Assembly: GCA_036262055.1 (NCBI GenBank)
Contig: DATAJP010000003.1
Span: 620,001-684,000 of the forward strand
Source: Ignavibacteria bacterium
GTDB lineage: Bacteria > Bacteroidota > Ignavibacteria > Tepidaquicellales > Tepidaquicellaceae
Direction of reading: 5' to 3'
DNA: 64,000 nucleotides
Positions within the stretch are counted from its first letter, which is position 1. Each line of letters begins with the position of its first letter. The notes under the pieces are model-generated. The model did not search any database, was not told the origin of the DNA, and saw only the letters and a program-made list of their open reading frames with translations. Shown here piece by piece: positions 1 through 9,118 of the stretch. The translations under genes and the position numbers were made by a program.

Positions 1-1
1 A

Positions 2-430
2 AATTTTGTTGAAAGTATTTTGGTTTTAAATGCAGGCAAGAAATTAACTTTGGACGATGTAAAGAAACATCTTCATATTGAGACATACAATTCCGCTCTT
101 CCGGTTCTCGTAAATAAAACCGGAGATAATTACGATAAGGAATTTTTTATACGTGCATTAATTGAATTAAAATCTGATATTATTGATGTAAAAAATTTCC
201 TGAACAAGCAGGAGATTTCAAAAATTCAGAACACATTTAATGAAGATGATTTTATTATCCCCAAAGAACAGGTTATGCATATGAACATCGATGAATTTGA
301 AAAAGAATATTTGAAATATTTACTCAGAAATAATAACTGGGACGTAAAAAAAGTTGCTGCAATCCTTAATCAATCTTTAAGAAGCGTCTATCGCAAAGTA
401 AAAAAATATGAGATACGTTTCGAAGATTAA
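2..430 (+). CDS. Sigma-54-dependent response regulator, C-terminal part (5' truncated by window edge)
   Basis: This is the 3' end of an NtrC-family transcriptional activator; the reading frame is open to the first base, so the start lies upstream of the window. The visible part begins with NFVESILVL, matching the end of the AAA+ domain where these proteins read roughly N-x-V-E-x-x-x-x-L. A linker follows, and the last ~45 residues (LKYLLRNNNWDVKKVAAIL...SLRSVYRKVKKY) form a Fis-type helix-turn-helix that binds upstream activating sequences. Such proteins use ATP to remodel RNA polymerase carrying sigma-54, and rpoN is also in this window (35839-37302). Its end overlaps lptE by 23 bases, so the two are translated from one transcript. 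The receiver or sensor domain, and hence the signal, cannot be seen. Confidence 0.85.
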   Translation, partial: NFVESILVLNAGKKLTLDDVKKHLHIETYNSALPVLVNKTGDNYDKEFFIRALIELKSDIIDVKNFLNKQEISKIQNTFNEDDFIIPKEQVMHMNIDEFEKEYLKYLLRNNNWDVKKVAAILNQSLRSVYRKVKKYEIRFED

Positions 431-923
431 TTTATTAATTCCGGTATTGCTTTTGTTTCTTTTCAGCGGGTGCGGAGTTTATGGTTTTCGCGGCAACAAC
501 CCTCCTGAGGGAATAAAGAGCATTAATATTCCTCTTTTCGAGGATGTTAGCGGGTTTTCACAACCGGGTGTGAAAGAGAGGTTTACCGAAACTCTGAAAA
601 ATCTTGTTATTTCTGATAATACTTTTCAATTGACCGATAGAACTTTAGCAGACGGTTTAGTAAGCGGAACAATAAAAACCATAACCGATGACCCTTTGGT
701 AATTTCAGGAAATGAAACTGTTACGAAAAGAAAAATTACCATTACAGTTGATGTGAATTTTCAGAATATTAAAAAACAAAGAAGCATCTGGAATAAAACT
801 TTCTCGAACTTCGGCGAATATAATTCAGACAACACAGGGTTTTCAAATCGCGATGCCGGCGTTATCGAAGCAACTAATAAAATATGTCAGGATATATTGA
901 ACGACTTAACCTCAAACTGGTAA
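408..923 (+). CDS. lptE: LptE-like outer-membrane LPS assembly lipoprotein
   Basis: This 171-residue lipoprotein has a signal peptide with the lipobox FSGC, so Cys22 should be lipidated. The next residues (GVYGFRGNNPPEGIKSINIPLFED) follow the LptE pattern, in which a short 'Y.F' stretch leads into a first beta strand of the form I-x-I-P-x-F. In this family LptE plugs the LptD barrel that places lipopolysaccharide on the outer leaflet. No lptD is seen nearby. The ATG lies inside the end of the sigma-54 activator, implying translational coupling. Two glycosyltransferase genes downstream on the same strand agree with a surface-glycan neighbourhood. The family call rests on length, lipobox and the N-terminal strand pattern; fine specificity is inferred. 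Confidence 0.8.
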   Translation: MRYVSKINLLIPVLLLFLFSGCGVYGFRGNNPPEGIKSINIPLFEDVSGFSQPGVKERFTETLKNLVISDNTFQLTDRTLADGLVSGTIKTITDDPLVISGNETVTKRKITITVDVNFQNIKKQRSIWNKTFSNFGEYNSDNTGFSNRDAGVIEATNKICQDILNDLTSNW

Positions 924-933
924 GCCACAATTA

Positions 934-2433
934 ATGAAGATTGAATCCATAATTTTAATTGTTTACATAGTCTCTCTTACCATACTTTTCTTTTTCAGCA
1001 CGCACGGCTTCTCAATGATTTATCATTATTTCAGAACTTTCCGCAAACGGACTGAAGACTTGAATCCCGAAGATTTTGATCTTAAAGAATTTCCTTTAAT
1101 AACAATCCAGCTCCCTCTCTACAACGAGCGGTATGTTATTTTGAGATTAATCAATGCAGCGATACGAATGGAATACCCCAAGGATAAAATTGAATTTCAA
1201 ATCCTCGATGATTCAACCGACGACACCACTGAAATAATTGCAGAACATATAAAGCCATTGATTGCCGAAGGATATGATATAAAACTTCTTCACAGAAAAG
1301 ACCGCAGTGGTTATAAAGCCGGTGCTTTAAAAGAAGGATTGAAAACTGCTAAGGGAGAGTTCGTTGCAATCTTTGACGCCGATTTTATTCCCAGAAAAAA
1401 ATTCTTATTAAGAACCATTCCTTATTTTTATAAATACCCAAAGCTTGGTCTTGTGCAAACAAGATGGGAGCACCTCAACCGTGATTACTCAATACTGACC
1501 AAAACGCAGGCAGTTGCTCTTGATGGACATTTTGTAATCGAGCAGGCAGTCCGCAACCGCGCAGGATTTTTTATAAACTTCAACGGCACCGCAGGCATCT
1601 GGCGCAAAGAATGCATATTCGATGCAGGTAACTGGGAAGCTGATACATTGACAGAAGACCTTGACCTGTCTTATCGCGCGCAGATGAAAGGATGGAATTT
1701 CAAATATCTAGTTAATTTCACTTCACCGGCAGAGCTTCCAGCGGAGATTAATTCACTGCGCTCCCAACAATTTCGCTGGACTAAAGGTGCAATTGAAACA
1801 GCAAAGAAAATTTTCCCAAAAGTTTTGAAATCCGACATGTCTGCAAAGTTAAAGTTTCAATCATTTGTCCATCTTTGCAGCAACATTGCTTACCCGTTCA
1901 TACTTTTATGCGCTCTTCTGCAGGTACCGGTTTTATTGATTAAACTAACCGGAGATTATGATGAAGTTTTTAAATTTATGTCGATTTTCATTTTTGCTTT
2001 TATAAGCTCATTTCTTTTTTATTTATACTCGCAGAAAGACATATATACTGATTGGCAAAAAAGAATTATTTATTTTCCTGTATTCATGGCGGGAAGCATG
2101 GGGCTTTCCGTAAACAATACCAAAGCCGTGTTTGAAGGTTTAATAAATAAGAAAAGTGAGTTTGTCCGCACACCTAAGTTTAAAATCACTAATGAAAAAG
2201 ACTCCTGGAAAGGAAAAACTTATGTGCCGAAGAAATTAAACTTTATTGTTTATATCGAAGCATTTCTCGCTCTATATTGCTTTGCAGGCGTCGTCATTGC
2301 CATTGCAAATGCGCAGATTGCCGCAATTCCCTTTCTGATGATGTTTACACTTGGATTCGGTTTAATTTCTTTTTTATCGATTAAACAAGTTGTAACGTCC
2401 AATAAACTTGCTAAATTAAGCTTGCAAAATTGA
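934..2433 (+). CDS. Membrane glycosyltransferase family 2 (cellulose synthase/CslA-like)
   Basis: A 499-residue processive-type GT2 enzyme. One N-terminal membrane helix precedes a cytosolic GT-A domain and about four C-terminal helices. The expected motifs are present in order: nucleotide-binding DDSTDD (residues 92-97), the metal-binding DAD (148-150), the catalytic-base motif TED (240-242) and QQFRW (278-282), the Q-x-x-R-W signature of processive beta-glycosyltransferases. It therefore probably polymerises and extrudes a beta-linked polysaccharide or transfers sugar to a membrane lipid. The overall form resembles CslA-type mannan synthases and ceramide glucosyltransferase-like bacterial proteins; the sugar cannot be read from sequence. 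It starts 10 bases after lptE and its TGA overlaps the TTG start of the next gene, so it is inside an operon. Confidence 0.85.
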   Translation: MKIESIILIVYIVSLTILFFFSTHGFSMIYHYFRTFRKRTEDLNPEDFDLKEFPLITIQLPLYNERYVILRLINAAIRMEYPKDKIEFQILDDSTDDTTEIIAEHIKPLIAEGYDIKLLHRKDRSGYKAGALKEGLKTAKGEFVAIFDADFIPRKKFLLRTIPYFYKYPKLGLVQTRWEHLNRDYSILTKTQAVALDGHFVIEQAVRNRAGFFINFNGTAGIWRKECIFDAGNWEADTLTEDLDLSYRAQMKGWNFKYLVNFTSPAELPAEINSLRSQQFRWTKGAIETAKKIFPKVLKSDMSAKLKFQSFVHLCSNIAYPFILLCALLQVPVLLIKLTGDYDEVFKFMSIFIFAFISSFLFYLYSQKDIYTDWQKRIIYFPVFMAGSMGLSVNNTKAVFEGLINKKSEFVRTPKFKITNEKDSWKGKTYVPKKLNFIVYIEAFLALYCFAGVVIAIANAQIAAIPFLMMFTLGFGLISFLSIKQVVTSNKLAKLSLQN

Positions 2434-3212
2434 ATAGTCTCGACAGTCATATTAATAATTTAAAAGAAAAGCTCGAAGAAGATTTTTTCTCCCCTTCTTT
2501 TTTGCGTTTAGCAAATATCTTTTATCTCAATAACAAGTTCGATGAGTGTATAAATATATGCAAAATAGGAATTGAGTTGATGCCTGATTATATTACTCCA
2601 AGAATACTTTTGATTAAAGCGTTATTAAAGCTTGAGTATATCAGTGAAGCTGAAACGGAACTACAAAAAATTGAGAATAAAATTTTGAAGACAGACATTT
2701 ACCAGATTTTCATAAATAAAATTTCGACTCTTAAAAAAACTTCCAGCCAGGAACGGATTTATTATTCCGGTAATTTATATAAATCCCTCGATTACAAAGC
2801 TTTTGAAAAACAAATTAAGAAAATTGTTAAAGATATTTCTTTCACTGAACCAAATGATGATACTAATGGAATAAATCTCGATAAATTTAATCCCAATTCA
2901 AATGAAGAGTTTGATATGAATACATATGATTTGTTTCTCGACAAATTGTCTGCATTAAAACTTGAAAAAGATTCTGATTCTAAATCAGAGTCGGAAACTG
3001 AACCTAAAGAAACGAGCGATTATGATGTAATGTCAAAAATGAAAATAATTACCGAAACTCTCGCCGATATTTATGCCAAACAAGGAAACTTCAAAGAAGC
3101 ATTTAATTCGTATAATTTTCTTATCAGAGCAGGTTCACCCAATAAAAAGCGCATAGAAGAAAAACTCATAGCTCTCGAAAGAAACTTCATAAAAGATTCT
3201 GAGTTTCAATAA
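2430..3212 (+). CDS. Hypothetical TPR-like protein
   Basis: I do not recognise a specific family. The 260 residues have no signal peptide or membrane helix. Residues ~15-65 and ~205-250 look like tetratricopeptide helix pairs (FLRLANIFYLNNKFDECINICKIGIEL; LADIYAKQGNFKEAFNSYNFLI), separated by a charged, Ser/Glu-rich low-complexity linker. TPRs mediate protein contacts, so a scaffold or assembly role beside the glycosyltransferases is plausible but not shown. The start is TTG, sharing bases with the TGA of the upstream gene (TTGA overlap), which supports both the start choice and translational coupling. The membrane glycosyltransferase downstream starts 12 bases after its stop, again with TTG. 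Confidence 0.7.
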   Translation: MNSLDSHINNLKEKLEEDFFSPSFLRLANIFYLNNKFDECINICKIGIELMPDYITPRILLIKALLKLEYISEAETELQKIENKILKTDIYQIFINKISTLKKTSSQERIYYSGNLYKSLDYKAFEKQIKKIVKDISFTEPNDDTNGINLDKFNPNSNEEFDMNTYDLFLDKLSALKLEKDSDSKSESETEPKETSDYDVMSKMKIITETLADIYAKQGNFKEAFNSYNFLIRAGSPNKKRIEEKLIALERNFIKDSEFQ

Positions 3213-3223
3213 ATCGTAACATA

Positions 3224-4438
3224 TTGGCATCCCTATTAGAAAATAAAAAAGTATACAATGGATTGCTTATAGCTATTCTTATGTGCGGATTATTTTACAT
3301 CTTCTCTCAATCTTCACAGCCATTCAAATTCACAGATGAACAAATTTATTATGATTTGACAAAAAATCTTGTTGAGCATAATGTATATGCGCTCGATAAT
3401 CTTGTCCCAACTGCAATAAAACCACCGGGATTTTCATTTGTTTTATATGCATTCTTCAAAATCTCAGACAATATTGATTTAATAAAATGCGTCAATTTTT
3501 TATTTTATCTCGCTGCTATTTTTACCGGTGGGTTAATCGCAAAAAAATATTCTTATAATACTTCTCCCACTTTATATGCAATTCTAATTTGTTTGTATCC
3601 GGTTTTATTTTACACAGCAGGAACTTTATATCCCCAGACATTAGCTTCACTTTTGCTTTTAGTAATATTATATGTGACTTTTAAGGATGTTTTGAACTTT
3701 AAAAAGGCAGTAGTGATTGGATTACTATGGGGAATTTTAATTTTATCAATTCCGACTTTTCTTATTATTTTCCTATTTTATTTATTATTTACAAGATTTT
3801 CTTTAAAACAAAAATATTTGGAGTGGGTTTTTATTATTGCTTCAATATTAATCGGTTCGTGGTTTTTGAGAAATTATTTTGTTTTTGGAAAACCTGTTAT
3901 ATTCTCAACCAACCTGAGTATTAATTTTTATTACGGAAATTCCCAGTTTGCAAATGACAATCCTTATGCGGTGGCAGATATTGATTACATGGATGAAGGG
4001 AAGTTTGCAAAAATAGAAAACGAAGTTGAAAGAGACTCAGCGTTGAAATCCGCTGCATTAACTTTCATAAAAGATAATCCATTCGCAGCACTAAAGTTAT
4101 ACTTTATTAAATTTCTGAATTATTTTAATTATAGAAATAATTTAAAAACAACAGAACAGCAAAGCATTTACTATGACATTATAATGTTTATAACTTACTA
4201 TTTTATTTTAATAATGATAATTATAAGAATTATAGACAGGAAAAGATTTCCTTTAAGCAAACTGGAAATTTTTATTTTAGGATGTTATGTATTAAATGCT
4301 TTGGTTACCTCTGTGTTCTTTACAAGAATACGGTTCCGCCTTCCTTTTGATTATTTGCTAATATTAATGAACGCAATCTATATTTCAAATTGGCTTCAGT
4401 ATAAGAAAGCTAAATTCCATCTTAGTAAAGGGGGTTAG
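3224..4438 (+). CDS. ArnT/PMT-like integral membrane glycosyltransferase (GT39/GT83 type)
   Basis: A 404-residue polytopic protein with roughly ten hydrophobic segments. The first periplasmic loop carries TDEQIYYDL (Asp38-Glu39), the acidic pair that PMT/ArnT-like enzymes use for catalysis with a polyprenyl-phosphate sugar donor, followed by the loop motif KPPGF typical of the superfamily. It therefore probably transfers a sugar from undecaprenyl phosphate to a lipid, glycan or protein on the periplasmic side. It ends the five-gene plus-strand run. Its TAG stop shares bases 4436-4437 with the stop of the convergent rqcH, so the two genes overlap tail to tail. The start is a TTG codon with no better alternative. 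Acceptor and sugar are unknown. Confidence 0.75.
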   Translation: MASLLENKKVYNGLLIAILMCGLFYIFSQSSQPFKFTDEQIYYDLTKNLVEHNVYALDNLVPTAIKPPGFSFVLYAFFKISDNIDLIKCVNFLFYLAAIFTGGLIAKKYSYNTSPTLYAILICLYPVLFYTAGTLYPQTLASLLLLVILYVTFKDVLNFKKAVVIGLLWGILILSIPTFLIIFLFYLLFTRFSLKQKYLEWVFIIASILIGSWFLRNYFVFGKPVIFSTNLSINFYYGNSQFANDNPYAVADIDYMDEGKFAKIENEVERDSALKSAALTFIKDNPFAALKLYFIKFLNYFNYRNNLKTTEQQSIYYDIIMFITYYFILIMIIIRIIDRKRFPLSKLEIFILGCYVLNALVTSVFFTRIRFRLPFDYLLILMNAIYISNWLQYKKAKFHLSKGG

Positions 4439-5997
4439 GGGGTTGTTTCCGGCAGTTTCGGATTCACAAAAATAACTTTTTCTCTTTCCATTATCACACT
4501 CCCAGCTTTAAATCCTTTTTTCTTTTTCACATATTTACGTTCGCAGTAAGCCACAGGAATATTTCTTCCTGCTCTTGCTTTGCTGTAATATGCAGCAATG
4601 CTCGCCGCCATTTCAACCATTTTTTTATCAGGTGATTCTTTTTTGTTTGCACGTTTCAAAACAGTATGAGAACCGCTTGCACCCCGTACGTGAAACCACA
4701 AATCTTCAGGTCCCGAAAACTTCATAGTCAGCAAATCATTCGAAACACTGTCCTTACCCACCCAAACCTCATAACTTTCATTCAGTTTAAATTTCCTCAA
4801 TCTGCTTGTTTCATCTTTTTCGTCAGCTCGTTTATTTTCTTTATCCATTTTCTTTATATCCTTAAAGTCTTCAGTTAACTTTGCTTTTTCGTATTCATCC
4901 TTTAATTCTTTTAACTCACTTTCAGTCGATTTAATTTTTGCTTTCAGAAAAGAAATATTATTTTTCTGATTTTTATACTTTTCAAAATATATCTGTGAGT
5001 TCTCAACGGGTGTTTTATCCTCTTTCAGTTTTATTTTCAGATTATCAATTTCAATCAGCTTATCCCCTGCTTTAATCTTATCGAGATTTGCTAAAATAAT
5101 ATTCCCAAACTGCATTAACTGTTCTGAATTCTCGCAATTAAACAACTGCATCTTCAGATTATCAATCTTTCTTTCCTTCTCCGCAATTTTTTTGTTCAGA
5201 TTTTTAAGCTTTTGTTCTTTTATGGCAGAAACATTTACAAAAGATTTATTTTTCCTGATGTAATCGGTGATAAGCTCATTTATATTATCATATTCTTTTA
5301 TTATATCTCCCTGAAAATATTTTGTGCTTAATAATGAAACTGAATATTGCTTGCCCTTCAACAAAGAGTAACCAGGTTTTCGCAATTCATTCTCTATATT
5401 CGAAAACCTATCATCAACTGATTTCTGCACTTTTGCATTAAGCTCCAAACTCAAATCATAATTTCTCGATACATAGCTTATTATTTCTTTACCGTATTTA
5501 AAGTACTTTGCAAAAATAAAATCTTGAATAGTTTTTGGTTCAGCAATTGTATCTGGTCTGGGGAATAACTCTTCAATATGCTTGCCTGTATAAATCTTGG
5601 CATTCTTTAAAGCATCAATCACTTTATTATCTAAAACAATAAAGCAATTTGCACTGTTTGTAATGAATGAAAATAAAATTTCATAATTGTCATTCAGTTT
5701 AAAAGAAACAACTCTATCATCACCATACAATGAAACCTTATCAATTATTTTGCCTGAAATCTCAGGAAATAAACTCAGCACATTCTTCCTGGCTTTGCCA
5801 AAACTATCTTTTAAAATCAGATATTCATAATTTTTCTCGATGCTGAATTCAAGAATTTTCTGTTCGACATCGTTTCTTAAAATCAGATTAAGAATATTCT
5901 TCTCCTGAGTAATTATTTCATCGATAATGCACCCTGTGATTTCTTTGTCAAAAAATTTTGCAGTTTCTTTTATTATGTAATAATTATTTACCTTCAT
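4435..5997 (-). CDS. rqcH: RqcH/NFACT-family ribosome quality-control protein
   Basis: A 520-residue NFACT protein (NEMF/Rqc2/RqcH family), which binds stalled 50S subunits with peptidyl-tRNA and recruits tRNA-Ala to add degradative alanine tails. Visible domains: NFACT-N at residues 1-~150 with the Asp94-Arg95 pair (YGDDRVVSF), matching the DR motif needed by Bacillus RqcH; a long Lys/Glu-rich coiled coil (~250-390); and a C-terminal NFACT-R domain with LWFHVRGASGSHTVLK. I place the start at the ATG at 5997; the frame extends to a TTG at 6024, but that would put the start inside the atp terminator hairpin. It follows the atp operon on the same strand but is separated from it by that terminator, so it probably has its own promoter. 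Confidence 0.85.
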   Translation of the reverse strand: MKVNNYYIIKETAKFFDKEITGCIIDEIITQEKNILNLILRNDVEQKILEFSIEKNYEYLILKDSFGKARKNVLSLFPEISGKIIDKVSLYGDDRVVSFKLNDNYEILFSFITNSANCFIVLDNKVIDALKNAKIYTGKHIEELFPRPDTIAEPKTIQDFIFAKYFKYGKEIISYVSRNYDLSLELNAKVQKSVDDRFSNIENELRKPGYSLLKGKQYSVSLLSTKYFQGDIIKEYDNINELITDYIRKNKSFVNVSAIKEQKLKNLNKKIAEKERKIDNLKMQLFNCENSEQLMQFGNIILANLDKIKAGDKLIEIDNLKIKLKEDKTPVENSQIYFEKYKNQKNNISFLKAKIKSTESELKELKDEYEKAKLTEDFKDIKKMDKENKRADEKDETSRLRKFKLNESYEVWVGKDSVSNDLLTMKFSGPEDLWFHVRGASGSHTVLKRANKKESPDKKMVEMAASIAAYYSKARAGRNIPVAYCERKYVKKKKGFKAGSVIMEREKVIFVNPKLPETTP

Positions 5998-6011
5998 AAA
6001 ATCTTTATAAA

Positions 6012-6044
6012 ACAAAAAAACCAACCCTGATAATGAGTTGGTTT
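6012..6044 (-). terminator. Rho-independent terminator of the atp operon
   Basis: An 8-bp perfect stem (AAACCAAC at 6018-6025 paired with GTTGGTTT at 6037-6044) with an 11-base loop, followed on the minus strand by a run of seven T. It sits about 50 bases after the atpG stop codon and just before the rqcH start. Confidence 0.85.
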
Positions 6045-6092
6045 AATTTAGTAAAACTATATTTATAAAAGAATGAACTCTAAAGTTAAAAA

Positions 6093-6953
6093 TTATGCTT
6101 CTTTAAGAGCTTCAGCACCGCCGACGATTTCGAGGATTTCCTTCGTAATCGCTTCCTGACGTGCCCTGTTATATTCTATCTCAAGTGATTTAATTAGATC
6201 AGTTGCATTTCGCGAAGCCGTTTCCATAGCAGTCATTCTTGCACCTTGCTCCGAGGCATTTGATTCCAAAAGTGCTTTCCAGAACTGAATTTTAAGCTGG
6301 CGTGGAATAAGTGTATTCAGAATACTTTCCATATCCGGCTCATAAATATAATATAAATTCTTAGCTTTTTTACCGTCGGTATCTTTGCTTACTATCGGCA
6401 AAAACTGTTCAATTCTTATTTCTTGTTTCACAACGGATTTAAATTCATTATAAATTATTTCAACTTTGCCATACTCCCTTTTCATATACCCATCTACTAT
6501 TCTATTCACGATTTCATTTGATGCTTCAACATTAAGATTGTTGAAAACACCAAGATATTTTTCATATAAATCAACGTTTCTGCTCTTAAAAAAATCAAAT
6601 CCTTTCTTGCCTACACATACAACTTTAGTTCCTGCACCAAGACGCTTTATATGGTTTCCGGCAACCTTCAAAAGATTAGTGTTAAACGAACCGCATAATC
6701 CTCTATCTGAAGTTACAACAACAACTAAAGTTGCTCCCTCTCTTCTTTCCATTAAAGGATTTTTAACCGTTTCAGAAGCAGAAACAAGATGAGTCAATAA
6801 TTCGTTTATCTTTCTTGCATAAGGTCTTGCAGAAATCATTCTGTCCTGAGCTCTTCTTAATTTTGCTGCCGCAACCATACGCATAGCTTTAGTAATCTTC
6901 TGCGTATTCTTTACAGCGCCTATCCTGACTTTTATTTCTTTTAAAGTTGCCAA
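6093..6953 (-). CDS. atpG: F1Fo ATP synthase subunit gamma
   Basis: The 286-residue rotor-shaft subunit of F1. The N-terminal coiled coil (MATLKEIKVRIGAVKNTQKITKAM...AAAKLRRAQ) and the matching C-terminal helix (ASRNATDLIKSLEIEYNRARQEAITKEILEIVGGAEAL) are textbook gamma sequences that pack inside the alpha3beta3 ring. TSDRGLCGSFN lies at about residues 82-92, as expected. Length is typical. It is the last gene of the atp operon here and is followed by a strong terminator; in most bacteria atpD and atpC would come next, but they are absent. The 67-base spacer from atpA contains two small hairpins. Confidence 0.97.
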   Translation of the reverse strand: MATLKEIKVRIGAVKNTQKITKAMRMVAAAKLRRAQDRMISARPYARKINELLTHLVSASETVKNPLMERREGATLVVVVTSDRGLCGSFNTNLLKVAGNHIKRLGAGTKVVCVGKKGFDFFKSRNVDLYEKYLGVFNNLNVEASNEIVNRIVDGYMKREYGKVEIIYNEFKSVVKQEIRIEQFLPIVSKDTDGKKAKNLYYIYEPDMESILNTLIPRQLKIQFWKALLESNASEQGARMTAMETASRNATDLIKSLEIEYNRARQEAITKEILEIVGGAEALKEA

Positions 6954-6971
6954 ATTCTTAAATCAATTTTT

Positions 6972-6988
6972 GGACAGTTTGACTGTCC
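6972..6988 (-). other. Intercistronic hairpin between atpA and atpG
   Basis: GGACAGT and ACTGTCC form a perfect 7-bp stem with a 3-base loop. A second, imperfect hairpin (GGCAGT/ACTGTC) lies just upstream on the transcript, near 6996-7013. Neither is followed by a T-run on the minus strand, so they are not terminators. They may affect mRNA processing or atpG translation. Confidence 0.5.
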
Positions 6989-7020
6989 TATTATTTCTGA
7001 CAGTAACGACTGCCTTGTTT

Positions 7021-8541
7021 TTATTGAACTGTAGTTTTAAATCTTTCAGTGAACTCTTTTAATACATCATTTAATCTCTTCTCGGTTTCATCACTCATCA
7101 CTTTCTTCTCAGCTATTTCTGTCAATATATCCTGGTTCATGCTTGTCAATTGAGTCAATAAATCAGCTTCATATTTTTTTACTGAGCTTACAGGTAATTC
7201 ATCCAGATAACCTTTTGTTGTTGCATAAATAATTGCAACCTGCTGTTCAACAGGCATCGGTGAATACTGTTTCTGTTTCAAAATCTCAACAAGTCTCTCA
7301 CCTCTTCTTAACTGCTGAAGTGTAGCTTTATCCAAATCAGAACCGAACTTTGCAAAAGCTTCAAGCTCACGATACTGAGCAAGCTCAAGTCTCAAGGTAC
7401 CTGCAATCTTTTTCATCGCTTTAATCTGTGCGTTACCGCCCACACGGGATACAGAAATACCTACGTTGATAGCGGGACGGACACCTGCGTTGAAAAGATT
7501 CGGCTCAAGATAAATCTGACCGTCAGTAATCGAAATTACGTTTGTCGGAATATATGCCGATACGTCACCTGCTTTTGTCTCGATAATCGGAAGCGCTGTT
7601 AAGCTTCCGCCGCCCAAATCATCCGAAAGCTTAGATGCTCTCTCAAGCAAACGTGAGTGCAAATAAAATACGTCACCCGGGTATGCTTCACGTCCCGGAG
7701 GTCTTCTTAAAAGAAGAGAAACTTCTCTGTATGCAGCTGCTTGTTTTGACAAATCATCATAAACAACCAATGCATGTTTTCCGTTGTCTCTAAAATACTC
7801 GCCCAAAGTTGCACCTGAGTAAGGAGCAATGAACTGCATAGGTGCAGGGTCGGAAGCGGTTGCTGAAACAATCGTAGTATATTCCATTGCACCTGCATCC
7901 TGTAAGCTTTTTAATACCTGTGCTACTGTCGAACCTTTCTGACCAATAGCAACATATATACAATAAACGCCTTTTCCTTTTTGATTGATGATGGCATCGA
8001 TAGCAACAGCAGTTTTACCTGTCTGTCTGTCACCGATTATAAGCTCTCTTTGACCTCTGCCAATCGGAATCATCGCATCAACAGATTTCAAACCTGTCTG
8101 CAGCGGCTCGGTAACCGGCTGTCTTTGAATAACACCAAGAGCTTTTCTTTCGATTGGTAAAAACTTATCGGTTTTGATTTCACCTTTACCGTCGATTGGC
8201 TGTCCAAGCGGATTTATAACTCTTCCAAGCATCGCTTCACCGACAGGCATTGATGCAATCTTTCCTGTTCTCTTAACAAGGTCACCTTCTTTTACCAATG
8301 ACGATTCACCGAACAAAATACATCCGACGTTATCTTCTTCAAGGTTAAGAGCAATTCCAACCACTCCGTTTGGAAACTCTATAAGCTCACTCGCCATACA
8401 GTTTGAAAGACCATAAACTCTCGCTACACCGTCACCGACATAAAGCACAGTTCCGACTTCATAAATGTCGAGCTCTCTTTCAAATCCTGATAATTGTTTC
8501 AGAAGTATCGAGGATACTTCATCTGATTTAACTTCAGCCAT
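7021..8541 (-). CDS. atpA: F1Fo ATP synthase subunit alpha
   Basis: The 506-residue non-catalytic nucleotide-binding subunit of F1. The Walker A GDRQTGKT is at residues 170-177, with Gln173 as usual for alpha. Other standard segments are [32 protein letters not shown] (Walker B) and the alpha signature region [17 protein letters not shown], which carries the arginine finger contributed to the neighbouring beta site. Length is normal. It lies between atpH (20-base gap) and atpG. The catalytic beta subunit gene is not in the window, so the enzyme depends on a second locus. Confidence 0.98.
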   Translation of the reverse strand: MAEVKSDEVSSILLKQLSGFERELDIYEVGTVLYVGDGVARVYGLSNCMASELIEFPNGVVGIALNLEEDNVGCILFGESSLVKEGDLVKRTGKIASMPVGEAMLGRVINPLGQPIDGKGEIKTDKFLPIERKALGVIQRQPVTEPLQTGLKSVDAMIPIGRGQRELIIGDRQTGKTAVAIDAIINQKGKGVYCIYVAIGQKGSTVAQVLKSLQDAGAMEYTTIVSATASDPAPMQFIAPYSGATLGEYFRDNGKHALVVYDDLSKQAAAYREVSLLLRRPPGREAYPGDVFYLHSRLLERASKLSDDLGGGSLTALPIIETKAGDVSAYIPTNVISITDGQIYLEPNLFNAGVRPAINVGISVSRVGGNAQIKAMKKIAGTLRLELAQYRELEAFAKFGSDLDKATLQQLRRGERLVEILKQKQYSPMPVEQQVAIIYATTKGYLDELPVSSVKKYEADLLTQLTSMNQDILTEIAEKKVMSDETEKRLNDVLKEFTERFKTTVQ

Positions 8542-8561
8542 AACTTAAAATTTAATTTTCT

Positions 8562-9113
8562 TTAGTTTAAAATTAATTCGCCTTCTTTAAATTTCTTTTT
8601 CAACAGCTCCAATTGCCTTTTAATACTCGCATCCAGAATCACATCTGTAATCTTCACAACAAAACCGCCGATAAGACCCCTATCCAGTTTATAAACAGCT
8701 TTGCTCTTTAAGCCGGTATATTCATCTATTTTTTTCCTCAAAGACTCTTGTTCGTCTTTTGAAAGTTCAACCGCAGTAGTTATCTCAACTTTCACTATCC
8801 CGTTCTTCTGGTTTTCGAGATTCTGATAATCGTCAAGAATTTCCTTTACAAACTCTTCCCGTCCCCTTTCAATAAGCAAAAGTAAAAAGTTAAGACTTAA
8901 AGAATCAACTTTTTTGCCGAAAATAGCTTTAACGATTTCTTCTTTTTTTGTTTTATCTATAATCTGGCTCTTGAAGAAAAGCTCAAGCTCTCTCGAATTG
9001 TTCACCGCATCGAGAATAACTGCAGCATCTGAAGAAATTTTATCAAGTTTCTTGGTTGCTAAGGCATCTCCGTATAAAGCATTAGAATATCTGCGTGCTA
9101 TCTTTTGAAACAT
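8562..9113 (-). CDS. atpH: F1Fo ATP synthase subunit delta
   Basis: The 183-residue stator subunit that caps F1 and holds the b-subunit stalk. The helical N-terminal domain opens with IARRYSNALYGDA, the usual 'RYA.AL' start of delta. The C-terminal half contains VEITTAVELSKDEQESLRKKI and ends with GGFVVKITDVILDASIKRQLELLKK, the conserved delta tail (GG..I...D.v.D.S....L..L). The start codon is five bases after the atpF stop. Sequence similarity in this family is low, but position in the operon and the terminal motif make the call firm. Confidence 0.95.
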   Translation of the reverse strand: MFQKIARRYSNALYGDALATKKLDKISSDAAVILDAVNNSRELELFFKSQIIDKTKKEEIVKAIFGKKVDSLSLNFLLLLIERGREEFVKEILDDYQNLENQKNGIVKVEITTAVELSKDEQESLRKKIDEYTGLKSKAVYKLDRGLIGGFVVKITDVILDASIKRQLELLKKKFKEGELILN

Positions 9114-9118
9114 ATTTC

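Noticed and set aside
4427-4445. G-rich run at the end of the ArnT-like and rqcH genes as a repeat copy
   Set aside because: It resembles the CCCC/GGGG hairpins, but only one arm is present and it lies within both coding ends.
5998-6024. Upstream TTG start for rqcH
   Set aside because: It lies in the atp terminator; the ATG at 5997 gives the normal family N terminus.
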